Assembly (NCBI RefSeq): GCF_900108565.1
Contig: NZ_LT629971.1
Span: 4,650,001 to 4,714,000 of the forward strand
DNA from: Mycolicibacterium rutilum
GTDB lineage: Bacteria; Actinomycetota; Actinomycetes; Mycobacteriales; Mycobacteriaceae
Direction of reading: 5' to 3'
Length of the DNA stretch: 64,000 nt
Positions 53,816 through 62,802 of this stretch are shown here, piece by piece (the stretch's first letter is position 1; each line of letters opens with the position of its first letter). Position numbers and translations under genes: made by a program. Under the pieces are notes generated by a model, which made no database searches, was not told where the DNA came from, and was given only the letters and a program-made list of their open reading frames with translations.

Positions 53816-54489
53816 TTACTCAAGCCTTCGAGAAACGGGTTGTGGCGGCGCTCGAAGCCGATCGTGGTCCTGGGGCCGTGCCCCGGTAGTACCACGGTGT
53901 CGTCGTCGAGCACCAACAGTTTGTTGACGATCGAGCCGAGCAGGTCCCGGCCGCTGCCGCCCGGCAGGTCCGTGCGGCCCACCGACTGCCGGAACAGGGT
54001 ATCGCCGGTGAACGCGATCTCGTCGGGCCCCTGCGCGACGCGGAACACCACCGACCCGCGGGTGTGGCCCGGCGTGTGGTCGACGGTGACCGTCACCCCG
54101 CCCAACTCGACCTTGTCCCCGTCCTTGTCGAGTTCGACGAGCTGCTTGGGTTCGCGGAACAGCGCCCCGAACGCGGAGGTGGCCAGTCCCCCGATGAAGC
54201 CGCGCCCGAAGTCCTTGATCGGGTCGGTCAGCATGCCGCGGTCCTCGGGGTGGATGAACGCCGGGCAGCCGTACATGTCGGCGACCTTCTGCGCGGACCA
54301 GATGTGGTCGATGTGGCCGTGGGTGAGCAGCACGGCCGCAGGCGTCAGGTGGTTGTCGTCGAGGATCCGGCGCAGCGGCCCCATCGCGCGTTGGCCGGGG
54401 TCGACGACGATCGCGTCGGCCCCGGTCCGCGGAGCCAGCACGTAGCAGTTGCACGCCAGCAGGCCGGCCGGAAACCCGGTGATGAACAC
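53812..54489 (-). CDS. Glyoxalase-II-like metallo-beta-lactamase-fold hydrolase
   Basis: This 225-residue MBL-fold enzyme has THGHIDHIWSAQ (HxHxDH), the histidine in VDHTPGHTRGSVVF, the aspartate in FTGDTLFRQSVGRTDLPGG and the terminal VLPGHGPRTTIGFE. These are the glyoxalase II/thioesterase pattern. Mycobacteria use mycothiol rather than glutathione, so the in vivo thiol is probably not glutathione. GTG 54489 gives the family start (FITGFPAGLLACNCY); the frame beyond is shadow of ppiB. It precedes hisS with an overlap and matches the gene I recall as Rv2581c. Confidence 0.92.
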   Translation of the reverse strand: MFITGFPAGLLACNCYVLAPRTGADAIVVDPGQRAMGPLRRILDDNHLTPAAVLLTHGHIDHIWSAQKVADMYGCPAFIHPEDRGMLTDPIKDFGRGFIGGLATSAFGALFREPKQLVELDKDGDKVELGGVTVTVDHTPGHTRGSVVFRVAQGPDEIAFTGDTLFRQSVGRTDLPGGSGRDLLGSIVNKLLVLDDDTVVLPGHGPRTTIGFERRHNPFLEGLSK

Positions 54490-54591
54490 GGCCTCCAGTT
54501 TCCCATCCCGCCACGACGTGGGGTGCAGCACCGCACTCAGCAACGCCTGGCACACTCGTTGCGGACCGATCAACACGAGGAGGACACCGGC

Positions 54592-55461
54592 GTGCCGACC
54601 AACGAACAGCGGCGGGCGACAGCGAAGCGCAAACTGGAGCGGCAGCTGGAGCGCCGCGCCGAGCAGGCTCGTAAGCGGCGGCTGTACACGATCATCGGCT
54701 CGGTCGTGGGCGCCGTCGTCGTGATCGCCGCGGTGGTCGCGACCGTCGTCATCACCAACCGGGATTCGGACGTCAGCCAGAACACGGCCACCACCAGCAC
54801 GCCCGACCCCGGCCCCGCGGAGCCCGGTCAGCTGCCCCCGTTCGCCGCACCGGCCGGCCTCGGCGAGAACTGCCAGTACCCCGCCTCGCGGGAGAAGGCC
54901 AGCAAGCCGGTCAACCCACCGCGCACCGGCAAGGTGCCCACCAGCGAGGCCGAGGTCAGCGTCAGCATGTCGACCGATCAGGGCAATCTCGGCCTGCTCC
55001 TGGACAACGCCAAGGCGCCGTGCACGGTCAACAGCTTCGCCAGCCTGGCCCAGCAGGGATTCTTCGACAACACGCCCTGCCACCGGTTGACCACCGCCGA
55101 TCAGCTCAAGGTGCTGCAGTGCGGCGACCCGACCGGCAAGGGCACCGGCGGCCCGGGCTACGAATTCGCCAACGAGTACCCGACCAACCAGTACCAGCCC
55201 GACGATCCGAAGCTGATGGAAGCGGTGCGCTACCCGCGCGGCACGCTGGCGATGGCCAACGCCGGACCCAACACCAACGGCAGCCAGTTCTTCCTCGTCT
55301 ACCAGGATTCGCAGCTGCCGCCGAACTACACCGTGTTCGGCAAAATCGACGAGACAGGCCTGGCGACGCTGGACAAGATCGCCGGCAACGGGGTCGAGGG
55401 CGGCGGTCAGGACGGCGCGCCGGCCACCCCGGTCCAGGTCAAGTCGATCCTGCTGGACTGA
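54592..55461 (+). CDS. ppiB: Membrane-anchored peptidyl-prolyl cis-trans isomerase (cyclophilin)
   Basis: This 289-residue protein has a basic cytoplasmic N-terminus (RRATAKRKLERQLERRAEQARKRR), one membrane helix at about residues 38-60 and an external cyclophilin domain. The domain has SFASLAQQGFFDNTPCHRLTT, the active-site MANAGPNTNGSQFFLVYQDSQLP and FGKIDETGLATLDKI. It catalyses proline isomerisation outside the membrane. GAGGAGG lies nine bases before the GTG at 54592. A second, related cyclophilin gene follows after 10 bp. It corresponds to ppiB of M. tuberculosis (Rv2582 from memory). Confidence 0.93.
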   Translation: MPTNEQRRATAKRKLERQLERRAEQARKRRLYTIIGSVVGAVVVIAAVVATVVITNRDSDVSQNTATTSTPDPGPAEPGQLPPFAAPAGLGENCQYPASREKASKPVNPPRTGKVPTSEAEVSVSMSTDQGNLGLLLDNAKAPCTVNSFASLAQQGFFDNTPCHRLTTADQLKVLQCGDPTGKGTGGPGYEFANEYPTNQYQPDDPKLMEAVRYPRGTLAMANAGPNTNGSQFFLVYQDSQLPPNYTVFGKIDETGLATLDKIAGNGVEGGGQDGAPATPVQVKSILLD

Positions 55462-55471
55462 CCGGACGACC

Positions 55472-56509
55472 GTGACGACACCACCGACGGGCGGGCCGCC
55501 TCCGCCGGCCGAGCCCTATCCGCCGCCGTACCCCGGGTATCCGCCGTACCCGGGCTACCCGCCGGCGTATCCCGGCTACGGCTATCCTCCGCCGCCGCGG
55601 CAGACCAACGCGCTGGCCATCGCGGCCCTGGTGTGCGCGTTCCTGTTCGCGCCGCTGGGCATCGTGTTCGGTCATGTGTCGCTGTCGCAGATCAAGAAGA
55701 ACGGCGAGGAGGGCCGCGGGCTGGCACTGGCCGGCCTGGTCATCGGTTACCTGCTGACCGTGGCCGCGGTCCTGGTGATCGTCGTGAGCGTCGTCTTCGT
55801 TGCGGCCGTCGCGCGTGACCTGGAGTCGCTGGACGGCATGGTGCCCGACCGGACCGCCACCCCGACCGGTCAGCTCGACGAGCTGCCTGCGTTCAAGCCG
55901 CCGGCCACGCTGGGCTCCAACTGCCAGTACCCGGCGACCACCGAACCGGCGGACAAGCCGGCCAAGCCGCCGCGCACGGGGCGGGTGCCGGTCACTTCGG
56001 AGTTCATCAGCGCGAGCATGACCACCAACGAAGGCAACATCGGCCTGCAGCTCGACAACGCCAAGGCGCCGTGCACGGTCAACAACTTCGCCAGCCTGGC
56101 CCAGCAGGGGTTCTTCGACAACACGCCGTGCCACCGTCTGACCACCGGCGAGCTGGCCGTGCTGCAGTGCGGAGATCCGACCGGCAGCGGGACCGGCGGC
56201 CCGGGCTACCGGTTCCCCAACGAGTACCCGACCAACCAGTTCCGGCTGAGCGATCCGGCGCTCAAGAAGCCGGTGCGCTACCCCCGCGGCACCCTGGCGA
56301 TGGCCAACGCCGGCATCGGCACCAACGGCAGCCAGTTCTTCCTGGTCTACGACGACTCCGAGCTGCCGCCGACCTACACCGCGTTCGGCAAGATCGACGA
56401 GACCGGGCTGGCCACGCTCGAGAAGATCGCCGCCGCCGGGGTGCAGGGCGGCAGCACTGACGGCGAACCCGTCACCGACGTCGAGATCGAGACGATCCGG
56501 CTCGACTGA
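55472..56509 (+). CDS. DUF4190-cyclophilin fusion protein (second peptidyl-prolyl isomerase)
   Basis: This 345-residue protein has a Pro/Tyr/Gly-rich N-terminus (repeats of YPGYPP). A DUF4190-type two-helix membrane region follows at about residues 48-115 (LGIVFGHVSLSQIKKNGEEGRGLALAGLVIGYL). Then comes an external cyclophilin domain very like that of the preceding gene: NNFASLAQQGFFDNTPCHRLTT, MANAGIGTNGSQFFLVYDDSELP, FGKIDETGLATLEKI. GTG 55472 is 10 bp after ppiB. It appears to be a tandem duplicate whose membrane anchor was swapped. I do not recall this second gene in M. tuberculosis. Confidence 0.9.
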   Translation: MTTPPTGGPPPPAEPYPPPYPGYPPYPGYPPAYPGYGYPPPPRQTNALAIAALVCAFLFAPLGIVFGHVSLSQIKKNGEEGRGLALAGLVIGYLLTVAAVLVIVVSVVFVAAVARDLESLDGMVPDRTATPTGQLDELPAFKPPATLGSNCQYPATTEPADKPAKPPRTGRVPVTSEFISASMTTNEGNIGLQLDNAKAPCTVNNFASLAQQGFFDNTPCHRLTTGELAVLQCGDPTGSGTGGPGYRFPNEYPTNQFRLSDPALKKPVRYPRGTLAMANAGIGTNGSQFFLVYDDSELPPTYTAFGKIDETGLATLEKIAAAGVQGGSTDGEPVTDVEIETIRLD

Positions 56510-56512
56510 GCC

Positions 56513-56806
56513 TCACTCGCTGGGCGCGGTCTCGATGTAGAACTCCACGTCGTCGCCCTCGACCTTGGTCACCCGCAAGTTCGCCGTGTACTCCGTACCT
56601 TCGGGTCCGGTGAACGTGCACTCGAAGGTGGTGCCCTCCTTGGCCTCGACGCCGTCGGGGCATGTGACGTCGGTCGGCTTGAAGCCGGTCTGCTCGGAAA
56701 CCAGGTCGACGACGGACTTCGCCGCTCCCTCAGGCTTGATCGTGGAACTGCACCCGACGACCAGGACGCCGAGCGACGCGAAGACAACCAGCAGAGCGGG
56801 GCGCAT
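56513..56806 (-). CDS. DUF4333-family lipoprotein
   Basis: This 97-residue lipoprotein has a signal peptide with lipobox LVVGCSS. The small DUF4333 domain reads IKPEGAAKSVVDLVSEQTGFKPTDVTCPDG, then GTTFECTFTGPEGTEYTANLRVTKVEGDDVEFYI, with two cysteines placed for a disulfide. Function is unknown; DUF4333 proteins occur widely in mycobacteria. ATG 56806 is chosen because it begins the signal peptide; the frame to 56848 lacks support. It is convergent with the DUF4190-cyclophilin gene (3 bp gap). Upstream lies the tandem repeat at the end of relA. Confidence 0.82.
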   Translation of the reverse strand: MRPALLVVFASLGVLVVGCSSTIKPEGAAKSVVDLVSEQTGFKPTDVTCPDGVEAKEGTTFECTFTGPEGTEYTANLRVTKVEGDDVEFYIETAPSE

Positions 56807-56862
56807 CGTCGGAGTATCCCAGACCCGGCAAAAATTGACGAGCCTCACCGAAATTTGCCAAC

Positions 56863-56957
56863 GCGGCCTACGCCACTTCTGTTGGATTGCGGCCTACGCC
56901 GCTTCTGTTGGATTGCGGCCTACGCCGCTTCTGTTGGATTGCGGCCTACGCCGCGGA
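56863..56957. repeat. 26-bp tandem repeat, about 3.6 copies, abutting the relA stop
   Basis: Units at 56863-56888, 56889-56914 and 56915-56940 are followed by a partial unit 56941-56957. Each begins GCGGCCTACGCC and ends TTCTGTTGGATT. Units 2 and 3 are identical; unit 1 differs at one base. The last partial unit covers the relA stop codon. Each unit contains a small GCGGC/GCCGC hairpin. It resembles a mycobacterial VNTR. Confidence 0.85.
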
Positions 56958-59297
56958 CGTGACGCGGTAGACGTCGTACACGCCCTCCACGTTGCGCACC
57001 ACGTTGAGCACGTGACCGAGGTGCTTGGGGTCGCCCATCTCGAAGGTGAACCGGCTGATCGCGACGCGGTCGTTGGACGTGGTCACCGACGCGGACAAGA
57101 TGTTGACCTTCTCGTCGGCGAGCACCCGGGTCACGTCGGACAGCAGCCGGTGCCGGTCGAGCGCCTCGACCTGGATCGCGACCAGGAACACCGACGACGG
57201 CGACGGCGCCCACTTGACCTCGATGATGCGTTCGGACTGTTGCTGCAGCGACGCGGCGTTGGTGCAGTCGGTGCGGTGCACGCTGACGCCGCCACCGCGG
57301 GTGACGAAGCCCATGATGTTGTCGCCGGGCACCGGCGTGCAGCACTTCGCGAGTTTGGTCAGCACGCCGGGCGCACCGGGCACCGACACGCCGACGTCGT
57401 CGCTGGTGCGCTGGCGCACCGGCATGGTCGCCGGGGTGGACCGCTCGGCGAGTTCGTCGGCGGCCTCCTCGTCGCCGCCGACCAGTGCCACCAGCCGCTG
57501 CACCACGTGCCGCGCCGAGACGTGGCCCTCGCCGACCGCCGTGTAGAGCGCCGAGACGTCGGCGTACCGCAGCTCGCGGGCCAGTGCGCCCATCGACTCC
57601 GCATTCATCAAGCGCTGCAACGGAAGTCCGCCGCGCCGCACCTCGCGGGCGATCGCGTCCTTACCGGCCTCGAGGGCTTCCTCGCGGCGCTCCTTGGCGA
57701 ACCACTGGCGGATCTTGGCCTTGGCGCGCGGGGAGACCACGAAACTCTGCCAGTCCCGCGACGGGCCCGCGTTGAGCGCCTTCGAGGTGAAAACCTCGAC
57801 CACTTCGCCGTTTTCGAGCTTGCGCTCGAGCGCCACCAGCCGGCCGTTGACGCGGGCGCCGATGCAGCGGTGCCCGACCTCGGTGTGCACCGCGTAGGCG
57901 AAGTCCACCGGCGTCGACCCGGTCGGCAGCGTGATCACGTCGCCCTTGGGGGTGAACACGAAGATCTCCTGCACCGCGAGGTCGTAGCGCAGCGACTCCA
58001 GGAACTCACCCGGGTCGGCGGCCTCCCGCTGCCAGTCGAGCAGCTGCCGCATCCACGCCATGTCGTCGATCTCGGCCGATGCGTGCTGGGTCGGAACGCC
58101 GTTGCGGCCCTTGGCTTCCTTGTACCGCCAGTGCGCGGCGATGCCCAGTTCCGCGGTCTTGTGCATGTCGTGGGTGCGGATCTGCACTTCCAGGGGTTTG
58201 CCCTCGGGTCCGACGACGGTGGTGTGCAACGACTGGTAGACGCCGTAGCGCGGCTGGGCGATGTAGTCCTTGAACCGTCCGGCCATCGGCTGCCACAGCG
58301 AATGCACCACGCCCAGCGCCGCGTAGCAGTCCCGGATCTCGTCGCACAGGATCCGCACGCCGACGAGGTCGTGGATGTCGTCGAAGTCGCGGCCCTTGAC
58401 GATCATCTTCTGGTAGATCGACCAGTAGTGCTTGGGCCTGCCCTCCACCACCGCGTTGATCTTCGAGGCGGTCAGCGTCGCGGTGATCTCGGCGCGCACC
58501 TTGGCCAGATAGGTGTCGCGCGACGGCGCCCGATCGGCGACGAGCCGGACGATCTCCTCGTACTTCTTCGGGTGCAGGATCGCGAACGACAGGTCCTCGA
58601 GTTCCCACTTGACCGTCGCCATACCGAGCCGATGGGCAAGCGGCGCAATGACTTCCAGCGTCTCGCGGGCCTTGCGGGCCTGCTTTTCCGGCGGCAGGAA
58701 CCGCATGGTGCGCATGTTGTGCAAACGGTCGGCGACCTTGATGACCAGCACGCGGGCGTCACGCGCCATCGCGATGATCATCTTGCGGATGGTCTCGCCC
58801 TCGGCGGCGGTGCCCAGCGCGACCTTGTCCAGCTTGGTGACCCCGTCGACGAGATGGCCGACCTCGGTGCCGAACTCCTCGGTCAACGCCTCCAGCGTGT
58901 AGCCGGTGTCCTCCACCGTGTCGTGCAGCAGCGCCGCGATCAGCGTGGTGGTGTCCATGCCGAGCTCGGCGAGGATGTTGGCCACCGCGAGCGGATGGGT
59001 GATGTAGGGGTCACCCGAGCGGCGCATCTGGTCGGCGTGGCGCTGCTCGGCGACCTCGTAGGCCCGCTGCAGCAATTGCAGGTTCGCCTTGGGATAGATC
59101 TCGCGGTGCACCGCGACCAGCGGCTCGAGCACCGGGTTGATCGCGCTGCGCTGGGAGGTCATGCGGCGCGCCAGCCGGGCCCGCACCCGCCGCGACGCGC
59201 TCGCCGACGTCTTCGGGGTCTCCAGCGGTTGGGTCTCGGGGCCGGGCGCGGTCGGCGGCGACTGCACGGCCTGGCCCGTGCCGGGTTTGTCAGCCAT
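56946..59297 (-). CDS. relA: Bifunctional (p)ppGpp synthetase/hydrolase RelA (RSH)
   Basis: This 783-residue RelA/SpoT homologue makes and degrades the stringent-response alarmone. In order, it has the hydrolase HD domain (DPYITHPLAVANILAELG, ALLHDTVEDTGYT) and the synthetase domain (RPKHYWSIYQKMIVKGRDFDDIHDLVG, RYGVYQSLHTTVVG). A TGS domain (VFTPKGDVITLPTGSTPVDFAY), a helical and zinc-finger region (LAKCCTPVPGDNIMGFVTRGGGVSVHRTDC) and a C-terminal ACT domain follow. The HD residues are intact, so it is bifunctional as in M. tuberculosis. AGGAGG lies five bases before ATG 59297. The last codons lie within a tandem repeat. Confidence 0.96.
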   Translation of the reverse strand: MADKPGTGQAVQSPPTAPGPETQPLETPKTSASASRRVRARLARRMTSQRSAINPVLEPLVAVHREIYPKANLQLLQRAYEVAEQRHADQMRRSGDPYITHPLAVANILAELGMDTTTLIAALLHDTVEDTGYTLEALTEEFGTEVGHLVDGVTKLDKVALGTAAEGETIRKMIIAMARDARVLVIKVADRLHNMRTMRFLPPEKQARKARETLEVIAPLAHRLGMATVKWELEDLSFAILHPKKYEEIVRLVADRAPSRDTYLAKVRAEITATLTASKINAVVEGRPKHYWSIYQKMIVKGRDFDDIHDLVGVRILCDEIRDCYAALGVVHSLWQPMAGRFKDYIAQPRYGVYQSLHTTVVGPEGKPLEVQIRTHDMHKTAELGIAAHWRYKEAKGRNGVPTQHASAEIDDMAWMRQLLDWQREAADPGEFLESLRYDLAVQEIFVFTPKGDVITLPTGSTPVDFAYAVHTEVGHRCIGARVNGRLVALERKLENGEVVEVFTSKALNAGPSRDWQSFVVSPRAKAKIRQWFAKERREEALEAGKDAIAREVRRGGLPLQRLMNAESMGALARELRYADVSALYTAVGEGHVSARHVVQRLVALVGGDEEAADELAERSTPATMPVRQRTSDDVGVSVPGAPGVLTKLAKCCTPVPGDNIMGFVTRGGGVSVHRTDCTNAASLQQQSERIIEVKWAPSPSSVFLVAIQVEALDRHRLLSDVTRVLADEKVNILSASVTTSNDRVAISRFTFEMGDPKHLGHVLNVVRNVEGVYDVYRVTSAA

Positions 59298-59333
59298 GGT
59301 CACCTCCTGCTCGCCCGCCTCCGAGGATATCGC

Positions 59334-59861
59334 TCAGACGCAAAGCAGTGACGTCACGGCCAGCGGCTCGAGCACCGAGCGGCCGTTCAGCGCGGTCAGC
59401 TCGAGCAACACCGCCGCGCCCGTCACCGTCGCGCCGGCGTCGCCGAGCAGCCGGACCGCGGCGGCCGCGGTGCCTCCGGTGGCCAGCACGTCGTCGATGA
59501 TCAGCACCCGTCGCCCGCGGATGTCGAGGCCGTCGGCCGGGATCTCCAGCGTCGCGCTCCCGTACTCGAGCTCGTAGGTCACGCTGTGCACCGGCGGCGG
59601 CAGTTTGCCGCCCTTGCGGATCGCCAGCACCCCGGTGCCCAGCCGCAACGCGACCGCGGCGCCCAGCAGGAAGCCGCGCGCGTCGATGCCGGCGATCAGG
59701 TCGGCCCCTTCGCCGCATTCGGCGAGCGCATCGGTGACCGCGGCCAGGCCGTGCGCGTCGGCCAGCAGCGGGGTCAGGTCCTTGAACTGGATGCCCGGTT
59801 CCGGGAAGTCGGGGACCTGGCGCATCATCGATTCGATCAGCCCGGAGATGTCGTCGCTCAC
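59334..59861 (-). CDS. apt: Adenine phosphoribosyltransferase
   Basis: This 175-residue Apt converts adenine and PRPP to AMP in purine salvage. It has QVPDFPEPGIQFKDLTPLL (family opening), DLIAGIDARGFLLGAA, AIRKGGKLPPPVHS and the PRPP-binding loop VLIIDDVLATGGTAAAA. GTG 59861 overlaps the stop of the upstream lipoprotein gene by 4 bp, so the pair is coupled. The long open frame beyond is shadow. The gap to relA is 36 bp, so relA may be read from the same transcript. Confidence 0.94.
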   Translation of the reverse strand: MSDDISGLIESMMRQVPDFPEPGIQFKDLTPLLADAHGLAAVTDALAECGEGADLIAGIDARGFLLGAAVALRLGTGVLAIRKGGKLPPPVHSVTYELEYGSATLEIPADGLDIRGRRVLIIDDVLATGGTAAAAVRLLGDAGATVTGAAVLLELTALNGRSVLEPLAVTSLLCV

Positions 59862-61534
59862 TGTTCGAGCACCCAACGGTCCATGTTCCAGCCCGCCCCC
59901 CACCGCGTCGGATTGCTGCTGACCGCGAACATCTTCTTCGACGTCAGCACGGTCCGCTGCTGACGGTACAGCGGCAGCGTCGGCAGGTCGGCCCACAACA
60001 CCGGACCGCCCTCGCCGAGCAGCCGGGCGATCTCCTTGGGGTCGGCCGTGATGGCCAGACCGGTGATCACCCGATCGACCTCCGGATTGGAGTACCGCGG
60101 CAGGTTGTTGCCGTTGCCGGTGAAGAATTGGTAGGCGTCCATCGCCGACGAACCGGTCGATCCGCTGCCCGACGCGCCGCCCGTGCTGGCGATCAGCACG
60201 TCGATCTCCTTGTTGCGCAACGACAGTGGGCCGGTCTGGTCGGTGGCGGCGTCCTCGACTGTGATGCCCGCCGGGGCGCACGCCTTGGCGATGGCGCCGA
60301 CGGCCGCGGCCAGCCGCGGGTTGGGGCTCTGATAGCCCATCCGCACGGTCAGCGGCCGGTTGGCCAGCGCGCCGCGGGCCGCCTCCGGGTTGGCGGCGAC
60401 GAACTGGCCGGCGTCGCCCATGCCCTCGGCCGCGGAGTAGGTGTCCTCGGCGGCCGGGTTGAGCCGCGCGTTGGCGATCGGCACCTCGGCGTTGCGGGCG
60501 ATCACGTCGCGCGGCGTGCACAGCGCCAGCGCCCGGCGCGCCGGCGGCGGCGCCATCACACCGTCCGGCGCGAAGAACAACTGCTGGATGCCGCCCGAGG
60601 GCGAATCGGTGCGGACGTAGTCGTCGGGCAGGTTCAGCGTCCCCGACGACCCGGTCGCGATGTCGACGACGTCGTAGGCGCCCTGGTTGACCCGCTCCTG
60701 GATATCGGCCCCGCGCGGCCACACGGTGACCCGCTCGGTGACCGGTTTGGCGCCCCACCACTTGTCGTTGGCGACCAGCACGACCGCGCCGTCCTCGGTG
60801 ACCGAGTCGAGCTTGTAGGGCCCCGACGACGGGAACCTCTTGAGGTCCAGGTCGGGTTTGAGGTTCCAGCCGGTGTTCCACAGTTGGGCGATGCGCTCGA
60901 CGACCGGTCCGTCGTTGCCGAGGATCGGGGTGGTGACCCCGCCGTCGCCCAGCCCGAGTTGGTCGGCGATCACGTGCGACGGCATCAGCGAGGTCGCGGC
61001 GAACAGCTGACCGAAGTCGACGAAGCCGCGGTCCGGCGCGAACGACACGCGCGCCTTCTTCTGCCCGGGCGCGCACTCCACCCCGGTGACGTCGCTGTAG
61101 CCGGCGCGGCTGGCGGCGTCGAACGTCGGGAACCGGCCGGATTGGGCCGCCCACGCCAGCACGAGGTCGTCGCAGGTGATCGGCTTCCCGTCGGAGTACA
61201 CGGCGTTGCCGTTGATCTCGTAGTCGAGGACAAGCGGCGCGCGGCCGACCACCGAGATCGTGCCGAAGTCGTGGTCACCGACGATCTGCCCGTCGGGCCC
61301 GTGGTAGTTGAACCCGGTGAGCACCCGCGCGAACGCCTGCGGCCCGGCCGAGGCCGCGCCCGCCACCGTGTTGGTGTTGTAGGTGATCAACACGCCGTCG
61401 ACGGCGTAGTCGATGCTGTCGGCCGGGCTCGGTGTGCACGCGGCGACCATCGATGCGGCCACTGCCGCGACGGTTGCCACGACCGAGAGCCGACGGGTCA
61501 CCCGCCTGCGGGTCGTGCGGGCGATCATCGGCAC
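59858..61534 (-). CDS. ABC peptide-type substrate-binding lipoprotein (SBP family 5)
   Basis: This 558-residue lipoprotein has a Tat- or Sec-like N-terminus (RTTRRRVTRRLSVVATVAAVAASMVAAC) with the lipobox cysteine at the end. A family 5 solute-binding (DppA/OppA-like) domain follows: DGKPITCDDLVLAWAAQSG, FPSSGPYKLDSVTEDGAVVLVANDKWWG and ERVTVWPRGADIQERVNQGAYDVVD. No permease or ATPase genes flank it. It sits between secF and apt, as the gene I recall as Rv2585c. GTG 61534 overlaps the secF stop by one base; an ATG two codons later is an alternative start. Confidence 0.88.
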   Translation of the reverse strand: MPMIARTTRRRVTRRLSVVATVAAVAASMVAACTPSPADSIDYAVDGVLITYNTNTVAGAASAGPQAFARVLTGFNYHGPDGQIVGDHDFGTISVVGRAPLVLDYEINGNAVYSDGKPITCDDLVLAWAAQSGRFPTFDAASRAGYSDVTGVECAPGQKKARVSFAPDRGFVDFGQLFAATSLMPSHVIADQLGLGDGGVTTPILGNDGPVVERIAQLWNTGWNLKPDLDLKRFPSSGPYKLDSVTEDGAVVLVANDKWWGAKPVTERVTVWPRGADIQERVNQGAYDVVDIATGSSGTLNLPDDYVRTDSPSGGIQQLFFAPDGVMAPPPARRALALCTPRDVIARNAEVPIANARLNPAAEDTYSAAEGMGDAGQFVAANPEAARGALANRPLTVRMGYQSPNPRLAAAVGAIAKACAPAGITVEDAATDQTGPLSLRNKEIDVLIASTGGASGSGSTGSSAMDAYQFFTGNGNNLPRYSNPEVDRVITGLAITADPKEIARLLGEGGPVLWADLPTLPLYRQQRTVLTSKKMFAVSSNPTRWGAGWNMDRWVLEQ

Positions 61535-62799
61535 TACCGCCGACGGGTGTCGCGCTTACCCGACGGGCGGCCGGTCCGGCTGGTCGTCGGTCGGGCGGGA
61601 CGCGCACCGGGTGCCGGCTTGTCCGGCGGCGGCGTGGCGTCCGCCCGCGCGGTAGTGGCCGCGACGGTCTCCGGTTCGTCGGCGACGGTCTCGGTGCCGT
61701 CGGTGGCCCCGGTCGCCCGCGCAGAGGCACCCTTGCGGCGGTTCATCACCTTGCGGGTGTGCGAGCGGACCAGCTCGGTGCGTTCGCGCAGCGACACCAG
61801 CAGCGGGGTGGCGAAGAAGATCGACGAGTAGGTGCCCACAATCACGCCGACCAGCTGCACCAGTGCCAGGTCCATCAGGGTGCCGACGCCGAGCAGCCAC
61901 ACCGCGACCACCATCAGCGCCAGGATCGGCAGCACCGAGATCAGACTGGTGTTGATCGAGCGCATGAAGGTCTGGTTGACGGCGAGGTTGGCCTGTTCGG
62001 CGAAGGTGCGCCGGGTGGTGTGTTCGAACCCGTGGGTGTTCTCCTCGACCTTGTCGAACACGATCACGGTGTCGTACAGCGAGAAGCCGAGGATGGTGAG
62101 CAGGCCGATGACGGTCGCCGGTGTCACCTCGAACCCGACCACCGAGTACACCCCGGCGGTGACGATGAGGTCGAACGCGAGCGTGGCCAGCGCCGCGACC
62201 GCCATGTAGCGCTCGTAGCGGACCGTGATGTAGATGGCGGCGAGTACCAGGAACACCACCAGCGCGATCAGCGCCTTCTGGGTGATCTGACCGCCCCAGG
62301 TCTCCGACACCGCGGAGTCGCTGATCGCCTGCTTGCTGGGCTGGCCGTCGGAGCCCTTCGGTTTGAAGTCTTCGAACAGCGCCGTGCGCAGTTCCTCGGT
62401 CTCCTCGTTCGTCAGCGTCTCGGAACGGATCTGCACGGTCGCCGAATCGCCGCTTCCGACCACGACCACCGACTCCGGCGCTTTACCGAGCGTCCGGTTG
62501 AAGACGTCCTCGACCTGCTGGGTGGTCACCGTGCCGGACTCGGTGGCCGCCGGCATCGATACCTTGGTCCCGCCTTCGAAGTCGATGCCGAAGGTGAAGC
62601 CGCGCAACAGCATGCTGGCGACGCAGACCGCGACGATCAGGCCGCTGACCGCGTACCACAGCTTGCGTTTGCCGATGACCTCGAACGCGCCGGTGCCGGT
62701 GTAGAGGCGGACGAAGAACCCGTGCTGAGGCGTGGCCGCCTCGAGGTCGGGCGCCTCCACGGCGCCGCTCTGCTGGTCGTTGGCTGACTTGGCCGCCAT
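61534..62799 (-). CDS. secF: Protein translocase subunit SecF
   Basis: This 421-residue accessory Sec translocon protein has six membrane helices. GTGAFEVIGKRKLWYAVSGLIV begins the first; FTFGIDFEGGTKVS is the conserved periplasmic motif; ALIALVVFLVLAAIYITVRYE, the GLLTILGFSLYDTVIVFDKVEEN motif and TSLISVLPILALMVVAVWLLG follow. The C-terminal 80 residues are a basic, Pro/Thr/Arg-rich extension typical of mycobacterial SecF. With SecD it uses the proton motive force to aid export. It starts three bases after the secD stop. Confidence 0.95.
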   Translation of the reverse strand: MAAKSANDQQSGAVEAPDLEAATPQHGFFVRLYTGTGAFEVIGKRKLWYAVSGLIVAVCVASMLLRGFTFGIDFEGGTKVSMPAATESGTVTTQQVEDVFNRTLGKAPESVVVVGSGDSATVQIRSETLTNEETEELRTALFEDFKPKGSDGQPSKQAISDSAVSETWGGQITQKALIALVVFLVLAAIYITVRYERYMAVAALATLAFDLIVTAGVYSVVGFEVTPATVIGLLTILGFSLYDTVIVFDKVEENTHGFEHTTRRTFAEQANLAVNQTFMRSINTSLISVLPILALMVVAVWLLGVGTLMDLALVQLVGVIVGTYSSIFFATPLLVSLRERTELVRSHTRKVMNRRKGASARATGATDGTETVADEPETVAATTARADATPPPDKPAPGARPARPTTSRTGRPSGKRDTRRR

Positions 62800-62802
62800 G
62801 TG

